From Blautia sp. OF03-15BH (GTDB lineage: Bacteria > Bacillota > Clostridia > Lachnospirales > Lachnospiraceae), in assembly GCF_003463065.1 (NCBI RefSeq), contig NZ_QSCM01000008.1:1-64000 (forward strand): a stretch of 64,000 nucleotides of DNA, read 5' to 3'. Positions 1-10,564 of this stretch are shown here, one piece after another (positions within the stretch are counted from its first letter, which is position 1; each line of letters starts with the position of its first letter). The notes under the pieces are model-generated. The model did no database searches. It had not been told where the DNA came from and saw only the letters and a list, made by a program, of their open reading frames with translations. The position numbers and the translations under genes are program-made.

Positions 1-56
1 ATGAACTTGATAAAAACCCAGACCAACTGCCGTGACGCTACATGGCAGAGAAAGTT

Positions 57-2960
<2,904 letters not shown>

Positions 2961-3054
2961 AAAGGTTTTGGGTAGGAAAGATTCGGATGGAAGAAATAAA
3001 TTTCTGTGTGTGGTTTTGAAGGTACATACCATAAAGGTAGTTACCTTTAGATAA

Positions 3055-3126
<72 letters not shown>

Positions 3127-3175
3127 TTAAAAGGAAACCTGCAATAAACAAGCTTCCTTTTTTAATTACTTTTTT

Positions 3176-3247
3176 GGCTCCTTGGTCAAGCGGTCAAGAC
3201 ATCGCCCTTTCACGGCGGTAACACGGGTTCGATTCCCGTAGGAGTCA
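3176..3247 (+). tRNA. tRNA-Glu (TTC)
   Basis: Acceptor GGCTCCT pairs with AGGAGTC. The anticodon arm CGCCC-TTTCACG carries anticodon TTC, and the T-loop is GGTTCGATTCC. Second member of the cluster. Confidence 0.95.
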
Positions 3248-3267
3248 TTATGATATTTAGTTTTCGT

Positions 3268-3340
3268 GCCGATGTGGCTCAATTGGCAGAGCAGCTGATT
3301 TGTAATCAGCAGGTTATCGGTTCGAGTCCGATCATCGGCT
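3268..3340 (+). tRNA. tRNA-Thr (TGT)
   Basis: Acceptor GCCGATG pairs with CATCGGC, discriminator T. The anticodon stem CTGAT/ATCAG encloses a loop with anticodon TGT. Third member of the cluster. Confidence 0.95.
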
Positions 3341-3344
3341 CTCT

Positions 3345-3418
3345 GGACCTTTAGCTCAGTTGGTTAGAGCAACCGGCTCATAACCGGTCGGTCCCGGGTT
3401 CGAGTCCCCGAAGGTCCA
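3345..3418 (+). tRNA. tRNA with CAT anticodon (elongator Met or Ile2)
   Basis: Acceptor GGACCTT pairs with AAGGTCC, discriminator A, and the anticodon stem ACCGG/CCGGT encloses CTCATAA, so the anticodon is CAT. The first acceptor pair is G-C, which excludes a typical initiator tRNA. The sequence alone does not cleanly separate elongator Met from the lysidine-modified Ile2 tRNA; the GGACCTTTAGCTCAG start is common to Ile2 tRNAs in Bacilli. Confidence 0.9.
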
Positions 3419-3449
3419 CTTCTATTGGAAAATATCATAGTATATGTTT

Positions 3450-3523
3450 GGCCCAGTGGCTCAGTTGGTTAGAGCGCCGCCCTGTCACGGCGGAGGTCAC
3501 GAGTTCGAGTCTCGTCTGGGTCG
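3450..3523 (+). tRNA. tRNA-Asp (GTC)
   Basis: Acceptor GGCCCAG pairs with CTGGGTC, discriminator G. Anticodon stem CGCCC/GGCGG with anticodon GTC. Fifth member of the cluster. Confidence 0.95.
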
Positions 3524-3555
3524 TTTACAAGTCTTACTTGTAAATTTCATAATTT

Positions 3556-3628
3556 GGGGTCTTAGCTCAGCTGGGAGAGCATCTGCCTTACAAGCAGAGG
3601 GTCATAGGTTCGAGCCCTATAGGCCCCA
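3556..3628 (+). tRNA. tRNA-Val (TAC)
   Basis: Acceptor GGGGTCT pairs with AGGCCCC, discriminator A. Anticodon stem CTGCC/AGCAG region with anticodon TAC. Sixth member of the cluster. Confidence 0.95.
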
Positions 3629-3661
3629 TTTACTCATTTATTTTTATATATGAGTGTGATT

Positions 3662-3747
3662 GCCGGCGTGGCGGAACTGGCAGACGCACAGGACTTAAAA
3701 TCCTGCGGGACTAACCTCCCGTACCGGTTCGATTCCGGTCGCCGGCA
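3662..3747 (+). tRNA. tRNA-Leu (TAA)
   Basis: Class II tRNA of 86 bases with a long variable arm (CGGGACTAACCTCCCG). Acceptor GCCGGCG pairs with CGCCGGC, discriminator A. The anticodon stem CAGGA/TCCTG encloses CTTAAAA, giving TAA. Last member of the cluster. Confidence 0.95.
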
Positions 3748-3755
3748 TACTTAGG

Positions 3756-3782
3756 AACCCTTGAGAATCAAGGGTTTTTTTG
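3756..3782 (+). terminator. Terminator of the rRNA-tRNA operon
   Basis: AACCCTTGA and TCAAGGGTT form a 9-bp stem closed by GAA and followed by a T run. It sits directly after tRNA-Leu. Confidence 0.85.
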
Positions 3783-3905
3783 TTGTTTGAATTTCTATTC
3801 TCTATTCACCGTACTAAGTTCTTATTTGTCCATACATAATCCATGATGCTTTTTTGATCCCAACAGCTTGATACAAAAGGGGTTAGCCTTTATTCAGAAA
3901 ACTTC

Positions 3906-3934
3906 TTGACAAATATTTGACAAAAAACTATAAT
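3906..3934 (+). promoter_or_regulatory. Sigma-A promoter of the cobalamin-riboswitch operon
   Basis: TTGACA (3906-3911), 17-base spacer, TATAAT (3929-3934): a perfect consensus promoter. A second TTGACA lies inside the spacer at 3917. It implies a leader of roughly 490 bases that carries an inverted repeat and the riboswitch. Confidence 0.85.
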
Positions 3935-3943
3935 GAGATGAAG

Positions 3944-4018
3944 TGTAACGATTCAGAACGCTTAGCGCAACAGAAACAGGTCTGACTTTTTATGCTGCTG
4001 AGGCACTGAACTGTTACG
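3944..4018 (+). repeat. Short palindromic intergenic repeat, copy 1
   Basis: The ends form an imperfect inverted repeat: GTAACGATTCAG on the left against CTGAACTGTTAC on the right. The right end (GGCACTGAACTGTTACG) is nearly identical to one at 44198-44214, so this is one copy of an interspersed element. It lies within the transcribed leader, between the promoter and the riboswitch. Confidence 0.5.
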
Positions 4019-4047
4019 CAAAAAATAAATAATTTCAGCATTCAAAA

Positions 4048-4195
4048 CTATATAAGCGAATCGCTTATGGAAACGGGTGAGAATCCCGTACAATGCCGTT
4101 GCTGTGTAGGAGGAGTTTTCTTCAAAATGCCACTGGGAAACTGGGAAGGCGGAGAAAACGTAGATACCTGAGTCAGAATACAGGTTTTGAATGTA
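4048..4195 (+). promoter_or_regulatory. Cobalamin (B12) riboswitch aptamer
   Basis: Core landmarks of the cobalamin aptamer occur in order: GGAAACGGGTGAGAATCCCG near 4069-4088, GCCGTTGCTGTGTA (the C-x-ACTGT-like element) near 4095, then GCCACTGGGAAACTGGGAAGG (4130-4148), and the variant GTAGATACCTGAGTCAGAATA box (4160-4180), which stands in for the usual GATGA...GAGCCAGGAGACC. It is followed by a terminator, so cobalamin binding is expected to stop transcription of the downstream transport operon. The exact 5' boundary is uncertain. Confidence 0.88.
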
Positions 4196-4242
4196 TCAAC
4201 TTACTGCGTGCCACAGTACAGAAGATCTGACGACAGAGAACT

Positions 4243-4282
4243 GCCGGTGTATTGTTGTACGCGCAAATACACCGGCTTTTTG
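4243..4282 (+). terminator. Riboswitch expression platform (intrinsic terminator)
   Basis: GCCGGTGTATT (4243-4253) pairs perfectly with AATACACCGGC (4266-4276) and is followed by five T. It lies about 60 bases after the aptamer and 150 bases before the first gene, the usual layout of a transcription-attenuating OFF riboswitch. Confidence 0.85.
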
Positions 4283-4431
4283 TATGTCATGGAAAAAACA
4301 GCGGAAGCTATCTGTTATACAAAAAGACTTCTATACAGGACAGGATTTTTCTATTTCAAAGAAAAATTTAGCGTGAAAAAAATCTGCCTTGTTCTGAACA
4401 GTTACAAGATAAATAAAAAGAAAGAAAAGAG

Positions 4432-5190
4432 ATGAGAGAGATGCCGCATATTGAAGAAATCAAAGATTATTGGAACATGCGTGCCAATGGGTTTTCTATG
4501 GCCGTTGAAGAAGAACTGAAAACAGAATCGAGGAAAGAATGGGAACAGATCTTTCGCGAAAATATCGAAAAAGAAAATGCAGATGTTTTGGATGACGGTA
4601 CAGGCGCCGGCTTTTTTTCGGTGATTTTAAGCAAACTGGGACATCAGGTGACCGCTATTGATTATTCTGAAGAAATGACAGAGCAGGCAAAGAAGCGATT
4701 TGAAGCAGAAGGAGCAGATGTTCTGATTCGTCAGATGGATGCACAGAAACTGGAGTTTGCCGATGAGAGTTTTGATGCAGTAGTGTCTAGGAATGTACTG
4801 TGGAATCTGGATGATCCGGCAGCCGCTTATCAGGAAATGTATCGGGTCCTGCGTCCAGGTGGAAAGTTGATCATCAGTGACGGAAATATGTATCTTTACA
4901 TACACGATGAAGAGTATGCAAGACTTCATGAAAAACAGATGGAAGAAATGAAAAAGAAACCGGAAACGAAAGTCAGTCTTCATGGTAAATACAATGTAGA
5001 TCATGTGGATTTTTCCATTATTGAAAGAATAGCAGAGGATCTGCCCATGAGTCGTAGAAGAAGACCTCAGTGGGATTTCGAGCAGCTGATCTCACTTGGA
5101 TTTGATGATATTCATGTAAAATTTCAGGGAAGGGAACTTCCTATGAGCTTTTTGATCATTGCAGAGAAGAAAGAGGTGCAGCGTGTCTAA
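4432..5190 (+). CDS. Class I SAM-dependent methyltransferase, first gene of the B12-controlled transport operon
   Basis: 252-residue cytosolic Methyltransf_11/25-type enzyme. Motif I is VLDDGTGAGFFSVIL (about residues 52-66), the acidic motif II is VTAIDYSEEM, then MDAQKLEFADESFDAVVS (post-motif II and motif IV), and LRPGGKLIISDG closes the core. It has no signal peptide. The methyl acceptor cannot be read from the sequence. It is the first gene after the cobalamin riboswitch and ends inside the ribosome-site region of the permease gene, so it is translationally coupled to the transporter and probably acts on the transported ligand or its metal complex. An ATG at 4441 is an alternative start; 4432 was chosen because the purine-rich GAAAAGAG lies just upstream. 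Family confidence is high, substrate unknown. Confidence 0.88.
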   Translation: MREMPHIEEIKDYWNMRANGFSMAVEEELKTESRKEWEQIFRENIEKENADVLDDGTGAGFFSVILSKLGHQVTAIDYSEEMTEQAKKRFEAEGADVLIRQMDAQKLEFADESFDAVVSRNVLWNLDDPAAAYQEMYRVLRPGGKLIISDGNMYLYIHDEEYARLHEKQMEEMKKKPETKVSLHGKYNVDHVDFSIIERIAEDLPMSRRRRPQWDFEQLISLGFDDIHVKFQGRELPMSFLIIAEKKEVQRV

Positions 5191-6127
5191 GATGATCCGA
5201 AAGAGACTGGTGTCTCTTGTGATTATTTTGTTTGGACTTTCAGTTCTGACATTCGGCCTTACTTACCTGCTGCCATCTGATCCGGTGGAAGAACTCATCA
5301 CTTCCATGGGAGGAAGTCACGATCCGGAAACCATTGCAAAGCTGGAAGAACAATATGGAACCAGCAGGCCATTTTTTGTGCAGTATGCAGATTGGATCAA
5401 AGGCGTTGTATTTCATGGAGATTTTGGGGTTTCCGTAAAGTATAACAAACCGGTAAAAGAGGTCATCGCACAGAAACTCCCGAATACGGTAAAGCTGGCC
5501 TGCACCTCATTTCTTACGATGATTCTGATTTCCTTTCCGCTGGGGATTCTTTCGGCAATTTACAAAGACAGGATCGCAGATTATATCATTCGTTTTCTGT
5601 CATTTATTGGAGTATCTATGCCAAGCTTCTGGTTTGGAATGTTGATGATCTGGATCTTTGCAGTCCGGTGTGGCTGGCTTCCGGTAGCGGGTTCTTCATC
5701 CTGGAAGCATGTTATCATGCCGACTCTGACACTTGCTGTTGGAATGAGCTGCTACTATATCCGCAGGATCCGTGCAGTGATGGTGGAGCAGCTCAGTGAA
5801 GAATATATTACCGGCTGCAGATCCAGAGGAATCGGAAGATTGAAGATTATTTTCTGTCATGTGCTGCCGAATTCTCTTCTGGCAGTGGTGACTATGCTCG
5901 GAATGTCTTTCGGAGGCTTGCTGGGAGGAACCATGATCGTGGAGACTGTATTTAGCTGGAACGGAATCGGACAGGTTTGTACTACAGCGATCTCTGCCAG
6001 AGATTATTCCTTGATTCAGGGATATACCATGTGGATGGGCTTCATTTATGTGATTGTAAATCTTCTGGTTGACATCTCGTATTCGTTTATTGATCCGAGG
6101 ATTCGAAGGGGGATGGCACAGAAATGA
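5183..6127 (+). CDS. ABC transporter permease, NikB/OppB/DppB type
   Basis: 314-residue inner-membrane subunit of a nickel/peptide-class importer. It has an N-terminal transmembrane helix (LVSLVIILFGLSVLTFGLTYLL) followed by the typical extracytoplasmic DPVEELITSMGG segment, about five further helices, and the coupling motif EEYITGCRSRGIGRLKIIFCHVLPN. The GTG at 5183 is preferred because AAGAGGTG lies 5 bases upstream; an ATG at 5192 is possible. A longer frame from 5159 lacks a ribosome site. The gene overlaps the methyltransferase end by 8 bases and the next permease by ATGA. Confidence 0.9.
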   Translation: MSKMIRKRLVSLVIILFGLSVLTFGLTYLLPSDPVEELITSMGGSHDPETIAKLEEQYGTSRPFFVQYADWIKGVVFHGDFGVSVKYNKPVKEVIAQKLPNTVKLACTSFLTMILISFPLGILSAIYKDRIADYIIRFLSFIGVSMPSFWFGMLMIWIFAVRCGWLPVAGSSSWKHVIMPTLTLAVGMSCYYIRRIRAVMVEQLSEEYITGCRSRGIGRLKIIFCHVLPNSLLAVVTMLGMSFGGLLGGTMIVETVFSWNGIGQVCTTAISARDYSLIQGYTMWMGFIYVIVNLLVDISYSFIDPRIRRGMAQK

Positions 6128-6963
6128 AAAGAAAAATGAGTCCGACCATGAAAAAAGCATGGATCCGTTTTGCAATTTTGGTTTTGCTTACCCTGATTTT
6201 TGTGTTTTTTGCATTGTTCGCCAGTGTTCTGGCACCATTTGATCCATTGGAAAGCCATTATGCAGATATGTTAAAGCCGCCAAACTCCACCTACCTGTTT
6301 GGAACGGATCAGTTAGGCCGGGATCTGTTTTCCAGAATTTTATACGGTGGAAAAAGCTCTCTTCTGATCGCATTTGCAGTTACGGCAATTATTTCTACAG
6401 TGGGAATTCTGATCGGGGCTATTGCGGGGTTTACCGGAGGATTTTTTGATAATGTGCTGATGCGTTTTTCTGATATGCTGATGGCATTTCCGGGATATAT
6501 TTTTACCATTGCTCTCGTAAGCTTTATCGGTATTGGTTTGCCGAATATGATCCTTGCCATGTCTTTGACCGGATGGACTTATTATGCCAGAATCAGTAGA
6601 TCCCTGGTACTCAGTGTGAAAAATAATGTGTATATCGAGCAGGCACGTCTGGGAGGAGCTTCACGTATAAGAATTTTGCTGTATTATATCATTCCGAATG
6701 TACTGCCGTCTTTGCTGGTAAATATTTTTCAGGACATCGGGGGAAAACTTCTGACCATTTCCGGACTTTCTCTGCTGGGACTTGGTTCTCCGCCACCTGC
6801 ACCTGAATGGGGCTTTATGCTTTCGGAAGGAAAGAACTATATGTATTCGGCTCCCTGGATGCTGATTTTTCCAGGCCTGGTGATCCTGGTCAGCGTTGTT
6901 ATTTTCAATCTTCTGGGGGATTGTATTCAGGATCTGATGAATCCCAAGGAGAATGTGTGGTAG
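6124..6963 (+). CDS. ABC transporter permease, NikC/OppC/DppC type
   Basis: 279-residue partner permease. One N-terminal helix (about residues 15-37), the family motif LFGTDQLGRDLFSRILYGG near residue 58, about five more helices, and the EAA-type motif EQARLGGASRIRILLYYIIPN. The start overlaps the upstream stop (ATGA), so it should be coupled. With the preceding permease it forms the heterodimeric channel of the operon's importer. Confidence 0.9.
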   Translation: MKRKMSPTMKKAWIRFAILVLLTLIFVFFALFASVLAPFDPLESHYADMLKPPNSTYLFGTDQLGRDLFSRILYGGKSSLLIAFAVTAIISTVGILIGAIAGFTGGFFDNVLMRFSDMLMAFPGYIFTIALVSFIGIGLPNMILAMSLTGWTYYARISRSLVLSVKNNVYIEQARLGGASRIRILLYYIIPNVLPSLLVNIFQDIGGKLLTISGLSLLGLGSPPPAPEWGFMLSEGKNYMYSAPWMLIFPGLVILVSVVIFNLLGDCIQDLMNPKENVW

Positions 6964-7033
6964 ACAAGGTGCATGCCTTTCTAATAGATAGCCTTATAAA
7001 TTACTTTTCATGAAAAATCAAAGGAGGAACCAA

Positions 7034-8563
7034 ATGAAAAAAAGATTAAAATCCTGTATTCCCGCACTTCTGGCAGCCGCTATGCTTTCCGGCAGTTGTA
7101 CGACTGTATTTGCTGCAGAAAGCGACAGCCACCTGAACGTGGCTATGTTTATGTGGATGGAAGGACTGGATCCGGCAGAAGGATGGAACGGCTGGACCAC
7201 CATGCGCTGTGGTATTGGAGAAACACTTTTGACAGCAAATGAAAATATGGATGTTGTTCCCTGTCTGGCTGATTCCTGGGAGCAGGTAGATGATCTTACT
7301 TATAAGTTCCATATCCGTCAGGGCGTGAAATTTTCCAACGGAAATGATATGACACCGGAAACAGTAAAGGAATCTATCGAGCGTACCGCAGAGCAGAACA
7401 GCCGTGGCGGAAACCTGATGCTGGACAGCATTGAAGTAGATGGTGAGTATGTGATCTTTAAGACGACAGAACCGTACAGTGCGTTTCCTTACTATCTGAC
7501 AGAACCGATGTGTATTATCGTGGATACAACGGTTGACACTAGCAACTATAACAATGCACCGGTATGTACAGGTCCTTATGTATGTACGGAATTTGTAACG
7601 GAAGAAAAATATGAACTGGCAGCCAATGAATATTACTGGGGTGGTAAGCCCGGAACAGACACCATCACGGTTCTGAATGTGGCAGATGATACGAAAGTAA
7701 GCGCAATACTGGCAGGTGATATCGATGTTGCGGTTGCCCCAAGCGCTACGACGCTGTCTCAGGTGGAAGGAAATGACAGCATTGAGATGGTAAAAGTAAC
7801 CGGAACCAGAGAAAATGATCTGGAAATGAACTGCAGAGAGGGGCGTCCTACCGCAGATGTGAACTTAAGAAAAGCACTGTCCTGTGCGATCGACCGTGAC
7901 GTGATCGCACAGATTGCAGGAGCCGGTTATGCACAGGCGCTTGGAAAAGCATTCCCCGACAGTGTAGGATATGATGAGGGAAAAGAAGTAGAAAGCCAGA
8001 CTTATGATGTGGAAAAGGCAAAGGAATATCTGGCAGAAGCCGGTTATACTGATGAGGACGGAAATGGCTATGTAGAAAAAGACGGAGAAGAGCTGGTACT
8101 GAACATCGCACTTCGTTCCAATGCTTCTACCGCTGTTTATCAGGCAATGCAGGATATGTGGAAAGCAATCGGTGTTCATGTGGAAATCCAGCTCATGGAG
8201 AACACTTCTGAAATTCGTGAAAGCGGAGAGTTTGATTTCATGAGCGGCGGCTGGCAGACAGTAAACAATGCAGATGGTCAGTCTTATTTAAAGAACCGCT
8301 GGTCTGACAATGGACCGGACAACTATACGGCTTTCCACAGCGATGCATTCCAGGATGTTATGGAACGTCTGGATGCGGCATTTGATTATGAGGAGCGTGT
8401 GCAGTGTTTCGTAGATGCCGAGCAGGTTCTGACAGAAGAGTGCCCCACCATTTTCCTGTATGCAAACGAAAATGTAACGCTGATCAATACCGATACGGTA
8501 GAAAACGTAACGGTATTCCCGATCGATTATTATATGATTACAGCTGATTGGACAGCAAAATAA
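7034..8563 (+). CDS. Extracytoplasmic solute-binding protein, NikA/OppA family (SBP_bac_5)
   Basis: 509-residue secreted ligand-binding subunit. The start at 7034 is chosen because AAAGGAGG at 7020-7027 serves it; the ATG at 7010 lies upstream of that site. Signal peptide MKKRLKSCIPALLAAAML..., with a probable SPase I site after VFA; the SGSC before it is a poor lipobox. Family marks are YKFHIRQGVKFSNGNDMTPE, CTGPYVCTEF and EYYWGGKPGTDTITV. The binding-pocket start GLDPAEGWNGWTTMRCGIGE resembles NikA-like proteins more than oligopeptide-binding OppA. Cobalamin control suggests a cobalt- or corrinoid-related ligand, but nickel chelates and peptides remain possible. Confidence 0.88.
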   Translation: MKKRLKSCIPALLAAAMLSGSCTTVFAAESDSHLNVAMFMWMEGLDPAEGWNGWTTMRCGIGETLLTANENMDVVPCLADSWEQVDDLTYKFHIRQGVKFSNGNDMTPETVKESIERTAEQNSRGGNLMLDSIEVDGEYVIFKTTEPYSAFPYYLTEPMCIIVDTTVDTSNYNNAPVCTGPYVCTEFVTEEKYELAANEYYWGGKPGTDTITVLNVADDTKVSAILAGDIDVAVAPSATTLSQVEGNDSIEMVKVTGTRENDLEMNCREGRPTADVNLRKALSCAIDRDVIAQIAGAGYAQALGKAFPDSVGYDEGKEVESQTYDVEKAKEYLAEAGYTDEDGNGYVEKDGEELVLNIALRSNASTAVYQAMQDMWKAIGVHVEIQLMENTSEIRESGEFDFMSGGWQTVNNADGQSYLKNRWSDNGPDNYTAFHSDAFQDVMERLDAAFDYEERVQCFVDAEQVLTEECPTIFLYANENVTLINTDTVENVTVFPIDYYMITADWTAK

Positions 8564-8566
8564 AGA

Positions 8567-9361
8567 ATGAACATGCTGGATATTAAAAACTGTACGATAT
8601 GTTATCAAAATGGTACACCGGCAGTATCTGATGTCTCCCTTTCCGTCTCGGAAGGGGAGATTGTCAGTATTGTAGGGGAAAGCGGAAGTGGAAAAACGAC
8701 GCTTATCCGGGCAATTCTTGGGTTATTGCCGCCAGGAGGAAAAATCATCGATGGAGAAATCCTGTTTAACGGGATGGATCTGGTGAAAACAGATGAATTG
8801 CGGATGCAGGATATCCGGGGAAAAGAAATTGCAATGATTTTTCAGGATGTAGGTGCAGCATTGGATCCGATCCGGAAAATCCGAAGCCAGTATGAAGAAG
8901 CAATTGCGGTGCATGAAAAGCAGCCAAAGCACCGGTGTATAGAAAAAGCGGTGGATATGTTGAAAAAAATGCATCTGACAGACCCGGGCAGAGTATTGAA
9001 TTCCTATCCCTTTGAACTGTCCGGAGGAATGAAGCAACGGGTAGGAATTGCCATGGGAATGACAGCAAAACCGAAACTGCTTCTGGCTGATGAACCGACT
9101 TCAGCACTGGATGTGACGATTCAGGCGCAGGTGGTGCATCAGATGAAAGAACTTCGGGATAAATACGGGGTGACGATCATTCTGGTGACTCATAATATGG
9201 GAGTTGCTTCTTATCTTTCTGATAAAATCGGTGTGATGTGCAGAAGCAGAATGGTAGAATTTGGTACAAGAGAGGAAATTATTTATCATCCAAAAGAATC
9301 GTATACAAAGGAGCTGCTAGAGGCAGTCCCGAAGCTGGGAGGGGAACGTTTTGCAAAATAA
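8567..9361 (+). CDS. ABC transporter ATP-binding protein, NikD/OppD type
   Basis: 264-residue ATPase. Walker A GESGSGKTT at about residue 36, Q-loop MIFQDVGAALDP, signature LSGGMKQRVGIAMGM, Walker B LLLADEPTSALD, and switch His in LVTHNMG. The C-terminus PKESYTKELLEAVPKLGGE is typical of OppD-class subunits but the zinc-finger-like extension is missing. Spacing to the solute-binding gene is 3 bases and the ribosome site is weak, so coupling is likely. It overlaps the next ATPase gene by 11 bases. Confidence 0.9.
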   Translation: MNMLDIKNCTICYQNGTPAVSDVSLSVSEGEIVSIVGESGSGKTTLIRAILGLLPPGGKIIDGEILFNGMDLVKTDELRMQDIRGKEIAMIFQDVGAALDPIRKIRSQYEEAIAVHEKQPKHRCIEKAVDMLKKMHLTDPGRVLNSYPFELSGGMKQRVGIAMGMTAKPKLLLADEPTSALDVTIQAQVVHQMKELRDKYGVTIILVTHNMGVASYLSDKIGVMCRSRMVEFGTREEIIYHPKESYTKELLEAVPKLGGERFAK

Positions 9362-10307
9362 GGAAAAATTGCTGGAAGTTTTTCATGTGAGTAAAGTGTT
9401 TCCGGTAAAAAAACAGCAGCTTCGCGCCGTATCCGGTGTGAGTTTTTCTATTTCCCGGGGAGAGATTCTGGGGATTGTAGGAGAAAGCGGATGTGGAAAG
9501 AGCACTCTGGCCAAAATACTGGTTGGCTCGCTTCCGGCTTCGGAAGGAAAAATGATACTGAATGGAGAAGATTATACTCAGCTAAACGGAAAAGAAAAAC
9601 GGAAATTTCGAAGAAATATCCAGATGGTATTCCAGGATCCTTTAAGTTCATTTTCTCCAAGAATGAAAATTGGGACATATCTTTGCGAGCCCAGAAGAAA
9701 TTATGACGGAATTTCAAAAAAGGAAGCAATGAAGGAAGCAGAAGAACTTCTGGAGAAAGTAGGACTTCCGAAAGAATTTGTACTTCGTTATCCTCATGAA
9801 CTTTCTGGCGGACAGTTGCAGAGAGTGGCAATTGCCAGAGCCATTGCCATACAGCCGGCGCTTCTGATCTGTGATGAGGCAACGGGGGCACTGGATGTGT
9901 CGATACAGAATCAGATTGCCAGGCTTTTGGTGGAGCTGATCGAAGAGCAGAATATGGGCTGTATTTTTATCGGACATGATCTGGCACTGGTGCGAAGTGT
10001 GACACAGCGGATTGCAGTGATGTATCTGGGAAGAATTGTGGAACTTTTGGACAGTGAACACCTGGAGCAGAAATGTTGTCATCCCTATACGAAAGCACTT
10101 TTAAATTCTGTTTTTGATGTTTACTGCAATCAGGAAGCGGAGATCCATTTATTGGAAGGAGATCCTCCGAGTCCTCTTCAGGTTCAGAACGGATGCGCAT
10201 TTGCATCCCGATGTCCCAGATGCCGGGAGAAATGCCTGAGCAGTGTGCCGGAACTGAAACGTGTGGAAGAAAGGCACTTGGCAGCGTGCTTTTATCCGGA
10301 AGGCTAA
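9351..10307 (+). CDS. ABC transporter ATP-binding protein, NikE/OppF type
   Basis: 318-residue second ATPase. Walker A GESGCGKST, signature LSGGQLQRVAIARA, Walker B LLICDEATGALD, switch His in IGHDLALV. The C-terminal oligopeptide/dipeptide extension has the usual cysteines (CAFASRCPRCREKC). Translation probably starts at TTG 9351, because GGGAGGGG lies 6-7 bases upstream and no ATG fits. Last gene of the riboswitch operon; a terminator follows. Confidence 0.9.
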   Translation: MQNKEKLLEVFHVSKVFPVKKQQLRAVSGVSFSISRGEILGIVGESGCGKSTLAKILVGSLPASEGKMILNGEDYTQLNGKEKRKFRRNIQMVFQDPLSSFSPRMKIGTYLCEPRRNYDGISKKEAMKEAEELLEKVGLPKEFVLRYPHELSGGQLQRVAIARAIAIQPALLICDEATGALDVSIQNQIARLLVELIEEQNMGCIFIGHDLALVRSVTQRIAVMYLGRIVELLDSEHLEQKCCHPYTKALLNSVFDVYCNQEAEIHLLEGDPPSPLQVQNGCAFASRCPRCREKCLSSVPELKRVEERHLAACFYPEG

Positions 10308-10314
10308 AAAGATT

Positions 10315-10340
10315 GGAGGCGTAAAGGCGCCTCCTTTTTA
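10315..10340 (+). terminator. Terminator of the B12-controlled transport operon
   Basis: GGAGGCG pairs with CGCCTCC around a short loop, followed by TTTTTA, directly after the last ATPase gene. Confidence 0.85.
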
Positions 10341-10564
10341 TTGCTTGAAGAAAGCGTTGTTCCTGCTGATACTATAGGGAAAGCTTCTCTATTTGGTGGA
10401 GGGGACGGAAAATGCGGCAATTTGATCTATCGGAAGGATCATATTTACGAATAAAGAAAAAGATATCTTTTTCGACAGGTTTTGTGTTATAATCCCTTCA
10501 TAAGACGCAGTTGTCGCACAAAGAGGCGGCTCCTGCCGGAAATTTTGGAAGCGGAGTAGATGAT

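Noticed and set aside
3450..3653. Open frame across two tRNAs
   Set aside because: It covers tRNA-Asp and tRNA-Val and is a by-product of their sequence.
4432..10307. Metallophore biosynthesis cluster similar to staphylopine
   Set aside because: No nicotianamine-synthase-like or opine dehydrogenase gene is present; only a methyltransferase and transporter.
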